Assembly: GCA_038135065.1 (NCBI GenBank)
Contig: JAYPWI010000020.1
Span: 1 to 64,000, forward strand
Source: JAYPWI01 sp038135065
GTDB taxonomy: Bacteria; Actinomycetota; Acidimicrobiia; Acidimicrobiales; Poriferisodalaceae
Length of the DNA stretch: 64,000 nt
Direction: 5' to 3'
How positions within the stretch are numbered: position 1 is the first letter of the stretch; every line of letters begins with the position of its first letter. Positions 9,019 through 18,060 of the stretch are shown here, piece by piece. A program made the translations under genes and the position numbers. The notes beneath the pieces were generated by a model that worked only from the letters and a program-made list of their open reading frames with translations, was not told the origin of the DNA and ran no database searches.

Positions 9019-11277
9019 CTAAATGACGATCACGAACACGATGGCCAGAACTGCGGCGGCTCCGAAGAGCAGCTGTCCGTAGTTCTGGACCTTTCCGGAC
9101 TGGATGACGCGTAGCCCCTCACCGGAGGCATCGGCGCCGCTAGCGACGGCGTTGACAGAGCCGTCGATCGCTCCTTGGTCGATCCACTTGTAGACCCAGC
9201 GGCCGCTGTCTCGAGCGGTTTCGCCGGCAGTGTTGACGACCTTGTCGATCATGTTCTGGTTGACCCAGTTGGTGGCGGTGGCGATCGGGCCCTTGATGGA
9301 GCCGACGACCACGCCGGTGTAGAGATGGTCGAGGTAGTACTTGTTCTCGAGGAAGGTGTAGCCCGCCTTGGCGTAGCGGTTCCGCTCGGTCAGGCCGTGA
9401 GGGCCCAACCCCTTCCAGAAGTAGAGGTAGGTGACCGCAATGCCGGTCAGCGCGAGGGCCAAACCGACCAACGCCATGCCGAGCGACGGATCCGGATGGA
9501 TGATGTGCAGCGCATTCGTGTTCAGGTAGATCTGCGGCTCGGCGTAGGTCTGGATCCGGTGGGCCAGCCCCTCGAGGCCGAACGGTTCGAGCACCGGACC
9601 CGGCAGGTTGAACGCACCGGCGACGACGGCCATCCCGGCCAGGATCCACAGGGGCACCGTCATGACCTTGGGTGACTCATGGGGGTGGCCATGGCCCCGA
9701 TACTCGCCATGGAACGTGTACCAGATGACCCTCGTCATGTACGCCGCCGTCATGAGGGCGACGGCGCACCCGAAGAAGAGCATCAGTGGGTAGCCGTTCT
9801 CCTGGCCCTTGAGCGCACCGAGGAGGATTTCATCCTTGGACCAGAACCCGGCGAAGGGGAACACCCCTGCCAACGCCAGGGTGGAGATGACGAAGGTCCA
9901 GTAGGTGTGCGGCATGTACTTCTTGAGGCCACCCATCTTCCGCATGTCGAAAGTGTGATGGGCAGCGTGGCTGACCGACCCAGCGCCCAGGAAGAGGCAG
10001 GCCTTGAACATGGCGTGGGTGAACAGGTGGAACATGGCGGCCGTCCATGCACCGACCCCAAGGGCCATGACCATGTAGCCGAGCTGGCTGACCGTCGAGT
10101 AGGCCAACACCTTCTTGATGTCCCACTGGGCGAAGGCGAGCCCGGCTCCCATCAGAGCGGTGAAGCCGCCGATGAAGGCCATCAGGTTGATCGAGCTCGT
10201 CCCGATGGAGAAACCCTCGTAGAAGACCGGGTAGAGGCGGGCGATCATGTACACGCCGGCCACCACCATGGTTGCGGCGTGGATGAGGGCAGACACCGGT
10301 GTCGGGCCGGCCATGGCGTCGGGGAGCCATGTGTGGAGCGGGAACTGGCCCGACTTCGACGCCACGGCGGCCATGAGGCAGATGGCGGTCATCAGCAGGG
10401 GGAAGTGGTAGGCCCCCGGATCGGCCGCGATGGCGCTGTTGATGGCGTCGATGTCGAAGGTCTTGAACGTCCCCCACAGGATGATCATCCCGACGAGCAG
10501 GCCGACGTCGCCTACTCGGTTGGTGAGGAACGCCTTGAGGGCCGCGTCAGTATTGGGCCGCTCTTCCCACCAATGCCCGATCAAGGCGAACGAACAGACA
10601 CCGACCAGCTCCCAACCCACCACCAACTGGATGATGTTCTGGGCCATGACGAAGAAGAGCATGGCGGCCGTGAACAGGCTGAGGAAGCCGAAGTAGTGGA
10701 CGTAGCGGCGATCGCCCTTCACGTACTCGGTGGAGTAGATGTGAACCAAGAGGGAGATGGTGGCCACGATCACCAGCAGCAGCACGGTCTGGCCGTCGAC
10801 ATGGGTGCCGACGGCGAAGTCCATGCCCCCATTGCTCCACCATTGCGAGAAGGTGGAGATGACCGGGGTGACCAACAGGGAGTGACCCTTGTCCTTCCCC
10901 TCTTCGACTGCGGCCAACGTGCCGTCGGAACCACCGGAGCCACCACCAGCTGGGGCCGAGTGGGAATCGTCGCCGTGTGACTCGTCTTCGTGCGAATCGT
11001 CGCTGTGTGACTCGTCCCCAGGAGAGTCGTCGCTGTGCGACTCGTCGCCGTGCCCTTTGTCCTCGAGGTGGACGATGGCATCCTCGGGGGGATTCTCGAT
11101 CCGTTGCGTCCACTGGAAGGCTGCCACCACCGACAGGATCCATACGAGCGACAGGGCGGTGATCCCAATGAGGTGGACCCGGTCAGCCCCGACCGACTTC
11201 TTGCCGAACACCAGGATCAGCACGAAGGAGATGGCGGGGATCAGGGGAATGATGAAGGCGTTCTCGAGCATCCACAT
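9019..11277 (-). CDS. nuoL: NADH-quinone oxidoreductase subunit L with His/Asp/Ser-rich insert (set 1)
   Basis: The 752-residue NuoL is longer than the common 600-660 residues. Core signatures include FPLHTWLPDAMAGPTPVSAL, KKVLAYSTVSQLGYM and the long C-terminal lateral helix region. The extra length is partly an insert at about residues 75-130, after the second hydrophobic segment, made of imperfect repeats of HSDDS and DESH. The insert would sit in a loop between membrane helices; which side it faces cannot be proved from sequence. It pumps protons at the distal end of the complex I membrane arm. Confidence 0.95.
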   Translation of the reverse strand: MWMLENAFIIPLIPAISFVLILVFGKKSVGADRVHLIGITALSLVWILSVVAAFQWTQRIENPPEDAIVHLEDKGHGDESHSDDSPGDESHSDDSHEDESHGDDSHSAPAGGGSGGSDGTLAAVEEGKDKGHSLLVTPVISTFSQWWSNGGMDFAVGTHVDGQTVLLLVIVATISLLVHIYSTEYVKGDRRYVHYFGFLSLFTAAMLFFVMAQNIIQLVVGWELVGVCSFALIGHWWEERPNTDAALKAFLTNRVGDVGLLVGMIILWGTFKTFDIDAINSAIAADPGAYHFPLLMTAICLMAAVASKSGQFPLHTWLPDAMAGPTPVSALIHAATMVVAGVYMIARLYPVFYEGFSIGTSSINLMAFIGGFTALMGAGLAFAQWDIKKVLAYSTVSQLGYMVMALGVGAWTAAMFHLFTHAMFKACLFLGAGSVSHAAHHTFDMRKMGGLKKYMPHTYWTFVISTLALAGVFPFAGFWSKDEILLGALKGQENGYPLMLFFGCAVALMTAAYMTRVIWYTFHGEYRGHGHPHESPKVMTVPLWILAGMAVVAGAFNLPGPVLEPFGLEGLAHRIQTYAEPQIYLNTNALHIIHPDPSLGMALVGLALALTGIAVTYLYFWKGLGPHGLTERNRYAKAGYTFLENKYYLDHLYTGVVVGSIKGPIATATNWVNQNMIDKVVNTAGETARDSGRWVYKWIDQGAIDGSVNAVASGADASGEGLRVIQSGKVQNYGQLLFGAAAVLAIVFVIVI
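10962..11053. repeat. imperfect tandem repeat inside nuoL
   Basis: About three imperfect copies of a roughly 30-bp unit encode, on the minus strand, a Ser/Asp/His/Glu-rich stretch with recurring HSDDS and DESH blocks inside NuoL set 1. The reading frame is maintained throughout, so this is a protein low-complexity expansion and not an intergenic repeat. Confidence 0.75.
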
Positions 11278-11291
11278 GGTCGTTCTGTCCC

Positions 11292-11591
11292 CTAGCCCTG
11301 CATCAGATCGAAGTCGTCGACGTCGATGCTGGTCCGGTTGCGGTACAGGAGCAGGATGATGGCTAGGCCGACACCGACCTCAGCGGCTGCGACAGCGATG
11401 ATGAACACGGCGAACACCTGGCCGGACACCACCCCGTGCTGGACACCGAAGGCCACCAGGTTGATGTTGACCGCATTGAGCATCAGCTCGATCGACATGA
11501 GCACCATGACGCCGTTGCGCCGGGCGAGCACCCCGTAGACACCGATGGCGAACAACACCGCGCCGAGGATCAGGAACTGGTTGAGCAGCAC
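11292..11591 (-). CDS. nuoK: NADH-quinone oxidoreductase subunit K (set 1)
   Basis: The 99-residue protein has three membrane helices and the NuoK signatures GVLARRNGVMVLMSIELMLN and AAEVGVGLAI, which carry the two conserved glutamates used for proton transfer. The start is GTG at 11591, three bases after the nuoJ stop. The usual family length is about 100 residues. Confidence 0.95.
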   Translation of the reverse strand: MLLNQFLILGAVLFAIGVYGVLARRNGVMVLMSIELMLNAVNINLVAFGVQHGVVSGQVFAVFIIAVAAAEVGVGLAIILLLYRNRTSIDVDDFDLMQG

Positions 11592-11594
11592 GCG

Positions 11595-12089
11595 TCAGTC
11601 CTTCCGAGCCAGAACGATGGCCCCGATGAGGGCAGCCAGCAGGAGCACCGACACCGCCTCGAAGGGGACGATGTAGGTGGAGAAGATGGAGTCAGACACC
11701 TGCTCGGTCTTGTAGAGCGGGCCACCCTCGGTCAGGCGGTCGTCGCCGAACGCATCGATCAGGGCGTAGACGGTCACCCCAGCCAGCATCACGGCCACCG
11801 CTGCCCCAATCGGCCAACTGGGACCGGTGAGGGCGGCCGTGTTCCCCAGAGGGGCCCGGGTGAGCATGATGCCGAACAGGAAGAGCACCATCACGGCGCC
11901 GATGTACACCAGCACCTGGGTGGTGGCAACGAACTCAGCGGTCAGCAGGATGTAGAGGGCCCCCAGGCCGCCGAGCACGGCGACCAGGTACAGGGCGGCA
12001 TGCACGATGTTGCGGGTGGTCACCATCCGCAGGGCGGAAATCCCCACGATCGCGGCGATGATCCCGAAGGCGATGTTCTGCGCAACCAT
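11595..12089 (-). CDS. nuoJ: NADH-quinone oxidoreductase subunit J (set 1)
   Basis: This membrane-arm subunit of about 164 residues has five hydrophobic segments and typical NuoJ text such as VYIGAVMVLFLFGIML. I chose ATG at 12089, just after the nuoI stop at 12095, over a longer open frame whose first 27 residues overlap nuoI and lack family character. A GAGG-type ribosome binding site overlaps the nuoI stop. Confidence 0.94.
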   Translation of the reverse strand: MVAQNIAFGIIAAIVGISALRMVTTRNIVHAALYLVAVLGGLGALYILLTAEFVATTQVLVYIGAVMVLFLFGIMLTRAPLGNTAALTGPSWPIGAAVAVMLAGVTVYALIDAFGDDRLTEGGPLYKTEQVSDSIFSTYIVPFEAVSVLLLAALIGAIVLARKD

Positions 12090-12094
12090 GCCGC

Positions 12095-12634
12095 CTACCT
12101 CGGAACCTTCCGGACCTTCTGCTCCGAGCCACTCTCGTAGTCCTCGAAGTCGGGAACCGTCTCCATCCACTCGCCGAGACGATCCTTGTCATGGAGGAGG
12201 TCGGCGATCCGCGGCTCGCTGTACTCGTACTCCGGCGACCAGAACAGGGCATCGAAGGGGCACACCTCGACACAGATCCCGCAGTACATGCACAGGGCGT
12301 AGTCGATGTCGAAGCGGTCGAGCTTGTTCACCGTTCGGGCCTTGCCACCGGCCCGCCGCGGTGGAGCTTTGACCTTGTGGCCCTCGATGTAGATGCACCA
12401 GTCAGGGCAGCTGCGCGAGCACAGCATGCAAGCAGTGCAGTTCTCCTCGTGCAGCGCGATCACCCCGCGGGCCCGGTCGGGCGGCGCTTCCTTCTCGTGG
12501 GGGTACTGCACGGTCACCGCTCCCTGCTGAGGAGCTGGGATGAGGGTCTTCCACCCCCGTTTGGGGAACAGGGTGCGTCCCGCAGTCTTGGCCGTTACGC
12601 CGAGACCCTTGATCAGACCAGGCATCTGCGGCAT
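12095..12634 (-). CDS. nuoI: NADH-quinone oxidoreductase subunit I, 8Fe ferredoxin subunit (set 1)
   Basis: The 179-residue peripheral-arm subunit carries two [4Fe-4S] motifs, CTACMLCSRSCP and CMYCGICVEVCP, corresponding to clusters N6a and N6b. It passes electrons toward NuoB. In this operon no NuoEFG exists, so NuoI would be near the electron entry point of the complex. The ATG overlaps the last base of nuoH. Confidence 0.95.
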   Translation of the reverse strand: MPQMPGLIKGLGVTAKTAGRTLFPKRGWKTLIPAPQQGAVTVQYPHEKEAPPDRARGVIALHEENCTACMLCSRSCPDWCIYIEGHKVKAPPRRAGGKARTVNKLDRFDIDYALCMYCGICVEVCPFDALFWSPEYEYSEPRIADLLHDKDRLGEWMETVPDFEDYESGSEQKVRKVPR

Positions 12635-13662
12635 CAGAACACCACCTTGAACACACCGGTCAGCACGATGTTGACCAGCGACAGCGGGATGAGGAACTTC
12701 CAGGCGAACTTCTGGAGCTGGTCTTCACGCAACCGTGGGTAGGTGAACCGGACCCAGAAGATCAGGAAGGCGATCAAGAGAATCTTCCCCAACATGACCC
12801 CAGGGCCGAGGATGTTGAGGATGTTGTCATCGACATCGAAGCCAGGGATCCACCAGCCGCCAAGGAACATCACCGATGCCAGGGCCGAGAAGGCGAAGGC
12901 CGTGCCGAACTCAGCCATGAAGAAGAGGAGGAACCTGAAGCCCGTGTATTCGATGTGGAAGCCACCGACGAGCTCGGTTTCCGCGACGGGCATGTCGAAC
13001 GGTGTCTGGGTGAGTTCGGCCTGAGCGGCGATCAGGAAGATGAACAGGCCCACGAACTGGGTGAGGATGAAGGGGTGGCCGATGGCCCCCCAGCCGAAGA
13101 TCTCACCTGTGGCCTGGGCCACCACGATGCCCTGGAGGTTCAGGGTGCCGGCTTGGATCACCACACCCATCACGGCCAGGATCAGGGGCAACTCGTAGGC
13201 GATCAGCTGCCCGGCCGCACGGAGGCCACCGAGGAGCGCGTACTTGTTGGCCGAGGCCCAGCCGGCCATGAGGATGCCCAGCACCGACAGTGACGACACG
13301 GCCATCGCATAGAAGATGCCGGTGTCGAGGTTCTCCACGATGGCGTCGGGCCCAGCAGGCAGGACCACGTAGAGCAGGAATGTCGACGCGAGCACAACCA
13401 CCGGGGCCATGCGGAAAACCCGGCGATCGGCCTGACTGGGGTGGATGTCCTCCTTCTGGAGGAACTTGATGGCTTCGGCGATCAGCTGGAGGCTGCCATA
13501 GGGACCCGTGTCGTTGGGGCCGAGGCGGCTCTGCATGAAGGCCATCATCTTGAACAAGAACAGATAGACCAGGATCAACGATGTAGTGGGAATGACCGCC
13601 AGGGCCACGCCGAGCTTGATGGCGGTCTCCTGCCAGTACACCAGGGCGAGCAACTCGTTCAC
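12634..13662 (-). CDS. nuoH: NADH-quinone oxidoreductase subunit H (set 1)
   Basis: The 342-residue subunit lines the quinone-access region at the base of the membrane arm. Family marks are QSRLGPNDTGPYG, the NuoH glutamate-rich loop with FDMPVAETELVGG, and YTGFRFLLFFMAEF. The length is ordinary. Its start overlaps nuoD by four bases. Confidence 0.95.
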   Translation of the reverse strand: MNELLALVYWQETAIKLGVALAVIPTTSLILVYLFLFKMMAFMQSRLGPNDTGPYGSLQLIAEAIKFLQKEDIHPSQADRRVFRMAPVVVLASTFLLYVVLPAGPDAIVENLDTGIFYAMAVSSLSVLGILMAGWASANKYALLGGLRAAGQLIAYELPLILAVMGVVIQAGTLNLQGIVVAQATGEIFGWGAIGHPFILTQFVGLFIFLIAAQAELTQTPFDMPVAETELVGGFHIEYTGFRFLLFFMAEFGTAFAFSALASVMFLGGWWIPGFDVDDNILNILGPGVMLGKILLIAFLIFWVRFTYPRLREDQLQKFAWKFLIPLSLVNIVLTGVFKVVF

Positions 13663-14831
13663 CGGTCGATGTCCCCCAGGATGAAGTACAGCGATCCCAG
13701 GATGGTGATGACGTCGGGCACGTAGACCCCCTTCATCACCCAGGGCACGATCGAGATGTTGTTGAAGCTCGGTGTCCTGATCTTGACCCGGAAGGGACCC
13801 AGGTCGCCCTTGCTGACCACGTAGTAGCCCATCTCGCCGAGCGGGTTCTCGGTGGAGACGTAGGCCTCACCAGCCGGCACCTTGATGATGCGGGGCACCT
13901 TGGCCATGATCGGGCCGCCAGGAAGGCCGTCGAGCAACTTCTCCACCATGTAGGTGGCCTCGCGGGTCTCCTGCAGGCGCACCCAGTAGCGGGCGAAGCT
14001 GTCGCCGTCGGGATGGGTCCACACCCGCCAGTCGATCTCGTTCCAGGCAAGGCCCGGGTTGGCGTCGCGACGAAGGTCCCAGTCGACCCCCGAGGCTCGG
14101 AGGTTGGCCCCCGACAAGCCGTAGCCGAGAGCTACATCGGCCGGAATCACTCCGACCCCCCGGCAGCGGGTCTGGAAGATCTCGTTCCCGACGAGAAGGT
14201 CTTCCATCTCGTCGCAGAATCCACGCATCTTGGCCATCACGGCCCGGGTCTCGTCGATCCAGCCCTTGGGAAGGTCGTCCTTGAGGCCGCCGATGCGGTC
14301 GAAGTTCGGATGGAACCGACCACCGGTGGCTGCCTCGATCTGGTTGAGTACCCGCTCACGGTCACGGAAGGCGAAGAAGACCGGCGTCAGGGCCCCGACC
14401 TGCACCCCCATGTCTCCGAGGAACAGGGCCAGGTTTGCGATCCGGCTGAGCTCGAAAAGGATGGTCCGGATCCACTGGGCCCGGGGTGGCGCCTCGACCT
14501 CCATGAGCTGCTCGGCAGCGAGGATGAAGGGCACCTCGTTGGCGAAGCTCCCCAGCCAGTCGATTCGGTTGATCAGCGTGGTGCACTGGGGGTAGGTGCG
14601 AACCTCGCAGAGCTTCTCGTAGCCCCGGTGCATGTAGCCCATGATCGGCTCGGCCATGATGACCTGCTCGCCGTCGAGCTGACAGGCAATCCGCAGGGTG
14701 CCGTGGGTGGCCGGGTGCTGGGGCCCGATGTTGAGGGTCATGTCCCCCGTGTCGAGCTCGACATTCACCCTGGCGTCAGCGGCCTGGGCGGCCACGTAGG
14801 CCCGCTGGGCCTGGTCCGACGTTGCCGTCAT
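13659..14831 (-). CDS. nuoD: NADH-quinone oxidoreductase subunit D (set 1)
   Basis: The 390-residue 49-kDa-type subunit forms much of the quinone site with NuoB. The signature GPQHPATHG is followed by a family-typical order of segments including MHRGYEKLCE. It is a separate protein, not fused to NuoC, and overlaps nuoC by four bases (ATGA). It is the likely substrate of the MidA-like methyltransferase at the end of this operon, by analogy with NDUFS2. Confidence 0.95.
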   Translation of the reverse strand: MTATSDQAQRAYVAAQAADARVNVELDTGDMTLNIGPQHPATHGTLRIACQLDGEQVIMAEPIMGYMHRGYEKLCEVRTYPQCTTLINRIDWLGSFANEVPFILAAEQLMEVEAPPRAQWIRTILFELSRIANLALFLGDMGVQVGALTPVFFAFRDRERVLNQIEAATGGRFHPNFDRIGGLKDDLPKGWIDETRAVMAKMRGFCDEMEDLLVGNEIFQTRCRGVGVIPADVALGYGLSGANLRASGVDWDLRRDANPGLAWNEIDWRVWTHPDGDSFARYWVRLQETREATYMVEKLLDGLPGGPIMAKVPRIIKVPAGEAYVSTENPLGEMGYYVVSKGDLGPFRVKIRTPSFNNISIVPWVMKGVYVPDVITILGSLYFILGDIDR

Positions 14832-15550
14832 TCGCCACCTCCCGATGCCTCGAACTCGGCCATCACTGCAGCCTCGAGCTCTGCTTCCAGGTGTTCAGGG
14901 ATCTCTTCGATATCGACGACGCCCGGCCACGGCTTCACGTGACGAGCCAGCAGGGGGAAGTCCTTGCGGAGCGGGTGACCTTCGAACTCTGTCGGCAGAT
15001 AGATGGGCACCAGCTGGGGGTGTCCGGTGAAGCCGATCCCGAACATCTCGTGCGTCTCACGCTCGTGCCAGTCAGCTCCGGGGAAGACGTCGCGCAGGGT
15101 GTCGATCACCGGTGCATCGTCGGGAACGTCGGCCTTGACGAGCACGGCGGCGCCCCGGGCAGGAGCATGGAGCTGCATCAGGAGCTGGAACCTGGTGTCG
15201 CCGCCAGCATGGCCAGTGGTGTTGTCGATCGCCACGGGCTCGCCGTCTTCGTCGTCGAGACCTGCGTCGAATTCGGTGTCCTCGTAGCGGCCCTCAGGGG
15301 CCACCGTCCAGTCGATGGCAGACAGAAACCCGAAGTAGTTGAATCCTGCTCCCTTGAGGCTCCGGGCCACGTCCTGCCAACGCCCCGCCTCCACCCGGAG
15401 CCACAGGTTCTGGCCTTCCTGGAGGTGAGAGTCAACCACCGCAGCACCGAGGAGATCCTCGAGTTCGCTCCGCAGAGCCTCCCGGCCAGCATCACCCTGT
15501 CCGGAACCGATGGCGACCTGCTCGTCGTTGTCGGGCGCTTCGTCAGACAC
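14828..15550 (-). CDS. nuoC: NADH-quinone oxidoreductase subunit C (set 1)
   Basis: The 240-residue 30-kDa-type subunit of the connecting module contains the family signature ERETHEMFGIGFTGHP and ends near FEGHPLRKDFPL, followed by a short acidic tail. It bridges NuoB and NuoD. The N-terminal 30 residues are acidic and poorly conserved, so the exact start is less certain than the rest. Confidence 0.93.
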   Translation of the reverse strand: MSDEAPDNDEQVAIGSGQGDAGREALRSELEDLLGAAVVDSHLQEGQNLWLRVEAGRWQDVARSLKGAGFNYFGFLSAIDWTVAPEGRYEDTEFDAGLDDEDGEPVAIDNTTGHAGGDTRFQLLMQLHAPARGAAVLVKADVPDDAPVIDTLRDVFPGADWHERETHEMFGIGFTGHPQLVPIYLPTEFEGHPLRKDFPLLARHVKPWPGVVDIEEIPEHLEAELEAAVMAEFEASGGGE

Positions 15551-15555
15551 GTTCC

Positions 15556-16059
15556 CTACCCGTCCACCACGATCGGTTCACCCTGCCACTTGGCCTGGAT
15601 GTCTTCGTTCTGGATCCGTTCCTGCAGCAGCACAATGCCCTCGAGCAATGCCTCAGGTCGGGGCGGGCAGTCGGGGACGTAGACGTCGACCGGAATGATC
15701 TGGTCCACACCCTTGGTGACCGAGTAGCTGTCCCAGTAGGGACCCCCGCAGTTGGCGCACGACCCCATAGAGATCACGTACTTCGGTTCGGGCATCTGCT
15801 CGTAGAGCCGAAGAATGACCGGGGCCATCTTGTCGGTGACCGTGCCCGACACGACAACCAAGTCGGCCTGTCGGGGGCTGGCCGGGAAGGGAATGACCCC
15901 GAGGCGCATCACGTCGTAGCGGGGAGAGCCGAAGGCGGCTCCCATCTCGATGGCACAGCAGGCCAGACCCCACTGGTACACCCACAGCGAGCGAGCCCGA
16001 CCGAAGTTGAGCAGCCAACTCAGCGGCTTGGGCATCTTGCCCTTGTCGATCAATCCCAT
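15556..16059 (-). CDS. nuoB: NADH-quinone oxidoreductase subunit B (set 1)
   Basis: The 167-residue subunit binds the terminal cluster N2. Cysteine motifs ACCAIEMG, GSCANCGG and PDCPPRPE are all present. I chose ATG at 16059, giving MGLIDKGKMP, because GAGGGG from the nuoA stop region precedes it at good spacing; a longer frame upstream runs through nuoA and is not family-like. Confidence 0.95.
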   Translation of the reverse strand: MGLIDKGKMPKPLSWLLNFGRARSLWVYQWGLACCAIEMGAAFGSPRYDVMRLGVIPFPASPRQADLVVVSGTVTDKMAPVILRLYEQMPEPKYVISMGSCANCGGPYWDSYSVTKGVDQIIPVDVYVPDCPPRPEALLEGIVLLQERIQNEDIQAKWQGEPIVVDG

Positions 16060-16069
16060 CAGGAGCCCC

Positions 16070-16435
16070 TCACACCCACCGCAGAACCCGCTTGCGCCAG
16101 GCATAGGCCAGACCCAGAGCAAGAATGAAGATGAAGATGGCCATCTCGACCAGACCGAAGACGCCGTACGCCTCGAGTCGGGTGGCCCACGGGAAGATGA
16201 ACACGGCTTCCACGTCGAAGAGCACGAAGAGCACAGCGAAGACGTAGTAACGGATCTGGCTCTGCGCCCAGTCGCCGCCCACCGGGTCCACACCGCTCTC
16301 GTAGGCGATCAGCTTCTGAGGGGTCGGTCGCTGTGGCCGAAGGATACGAGCGATGGTCAACATCGCTCCCGCCATGGCGATGGCGGCGCCTCCGAAGATG
16401 GCGACGGTCAGATAGCTGCGAAGAAGTTCTGACAC
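16070..16435 (-). CDS. nuoA: NADH-quinone oxidoreductase subunit A (set 1)
   Basis: The 121-residue protein has three membrane helices and the NuoA signatures YESGVDPVG and FVLFDVEAVFIFPWA. It is the first gene of the 11-subunit operon. The start is GTG at 16435 with no obvious ribosome binding site. A Rex-operator-like palindrome begins 13 bp upstream. Confidence 0.95.
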   Translation of the reverse strand: MSELLRSYLTVAIFGGAAIAMAGAMLTIARILRPQRPTPQKLIAYESGVDPVGGDWAQSQIRYYVFAVLFVLFDVEAVFIFPWATRLEAYGVFGLVEMAIFIFILALGLAYAWRKRVLRWV

Positions 16436-16447
16436 AAGTTGCGAGGC

Positions 16448-16465
16448 TAGTGAAGCGATTCACGA
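16448..16465. promoter_or_regulatory. candidate Rex operator upstream of nuo set 1
   Basis: The 18-bp palindrome TAGTGAAGCGATTCACGA has perfect GTGAA/TTCAC arms around GCGA. It fits the actinobacterial Rex operator pattern TTGTGAA-N4-TTCACAA except for one base in each outer arm. It lies just upstream of nuoA in the only non-coding space (16436-16569) ahead of this operon. Rex itself is encoded at 44476-45168. Confidence 0.5.
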
Positions 16466-16569
16466 AGCGCCAAAACCCTCTCCGGTGCCTCTCTCCGCGG
16501 GTTTGGGGCCAGACGCACGGTACCGCGAAAGCCGGGAGGATGACATGATCACCGTCGAAGAACAGAAGG

Positions 16570-18060
16570 TCAGGATCCGAGGAGCAGCACGGGCACCGCA
16601 TCCCGGCTGAACTCGACGAGCCACTGGGGCAGCACACCAACGGCCACCGTGAACCCGACAGCCCCTAGAACCACGATCCCGGTAGTCCAGGTCACCGTGG
16701 GGGTCGGCCCGCCGTCGTCGGTGTCGCTGACATACATCGCCATCACGATGCGCAAGTACATGAACGCCCCGATCACCGCGGTGAACATGGCGAGCCCGGC
16801 CAGGAGGTAGTTCTCGACGCCGACTGCGGCCGCGATGACCTGGAACTTGGCGACGAAGCCCGACGTCAACGGCACACCGGCCTGGGCCAGGAGCACGACG
16901 GTGAAGGCGAACGCCAGCTTGGGTCTGGTCCGACCCATCCCCCCGTACCGGGAGATGTCATGCCCGTCGGACCAACCCATGATGCCCACGATGGCGAAAC
17001 TGCCGATGACCATCAGGGTGTATGCGAACAGGTAGAACAGGGCGGCCGCAGTCCCCTCGTCGTTAGCCGCCTGGACGCCCAGCAGGACGTAGCCCGCGTG
17101 GCCAATGGAACTGAAGGCCAACATGCGCTTGACGTCGTTTTGCAGCACGGCCATCACCGAACCCACGACGAGCGTTACTGCAGCCAAGCCGGCGACGATC
17201 GGAGTCCACTGGACGTCATAGGAACCGAATGCCGCGAAGAAGATCCGGAGCAGGGCGGCGAATCCGGCCGCCTTGGCCACCGACGCCATGTAGCCCGTGA
17301 CGGGGCTCGGCGCCCCCTGGTACACGTCGGGGGCCCAGAAGTGGAAGGGCGCTGCGGCAACCTTGAAGGCCAGTCCGACCATCAACAGCGCCATGCCAGC
17401 CAGGAGCAGCTGCTCGCTCTCGAAGAGGTGCTGTTCGAGGTAGTCCCGGGCATGGGCCAGGTTGGTCGAGCCCGTCGCACCGTAGACCAAGGCGATGCCG
17501 TACAGCAGGAAGGCCGAGCTGAAGGCACCGAGAACGAAGTACTTCATCGCCGACTCGCGGGCTTCGCTGCGACGCGCATGCATGGCGATCAGGACGTAGA
17601 GGGCAATGGACAGCGACTCGAGCCCGAGGAACAGGACGATGAGGTCGTTGGCCGACGCCATCACGATGGCTCCTGCGGATGCCGCCATCAGCAGGGCGTG
17701 GAATTCGGGACCGTCGAGGCCTTCCCGTTCGATGTAAGCGTGGGCCAGCAACCCGACCGCCACCAACGCCACGCCGACCAGCACGGTGAAGAAGAGGCTG
17801 AAACCGTCGACCCCGAATGCCCCGGCCAGGGTGGAACTGGGCCCTTGCTCTCTGACGTCGCTCCAGAGCATCAGTCCGAGCACCACGGTGACTGTGCCGG
17901 CAACGGCCGTGGTGGCCGTCCCGAACCATCGCGGAACTGACCGAGGTGACATGGAAGTGACCAGCAGGAGCGCGAGAGCTGCCCCGAGCAGGACCATCTG
18001 AGGGGTGAGAGCCCACCAGTCAACCGAGGGTGCTGTGAAGGCCTGCGCCACGACCGACAT
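16570..18060 (-). CDS. nuoN: NADH-quinone oxidoreductase subunit N (set 2)
   Basis: The 496-residue antiporter-like membrane subunit is the last gene of the long bc-nuo operon. Signatures include FKVAAAPFHFWAPDVYQGAP, ASVAKAAGFAAL and KRMLAFSSIGHAGYVLLG. The ATG overlaps the nuoM stop (TGATG); a GTG one codon earlier is possible. It is only moderately similar to the set 1 NuoN, so the two are distinct paralogues. Confidence 0.95.
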   Translation of the reverse strand: MSVVAQAFTAPSVDWWALTPQMVLLGAALALLLVTSMSPRSVPRWFGTATTAVAGTVTVVLGLMLWSDVREQGPSSTLAGAFGVDGFSLFFTVLVGVALVAVGLLAHAYIEREGLDGPEFHALLMAASAGAIVMASANDLIVLFLGLESLSIALYVLIAMHARRSEARESAMKYFVLGAFSSAFLLYGIALVYGATGSTNLAHARDYLEQHLFESEQLLLAGMALLMVGLAFKVAAAPFHFWAPDVYQGAPSPVTGYMASVAKAAGFAALLRIFFAAFGSYDVQWTPIVAGLAAVTLVVGSVMAVLQNDVKRMLAFSSIGHAGYVLLGVQAANDEGTAAALFYLFAYTLMVIGSFAIVGIMGWSDGHDISRYGGMGRTRPKLAFAFTVVLLAQAGVPLTSGFVAKFQVIAAAVGVENYLLAGLAMFTAVIGAFMYLRIVMAMYVSDTDDGGPTPTVTWTTGIVVLGAVGFTVAVGVLPQWLVEFSRDAVPVLLLGS

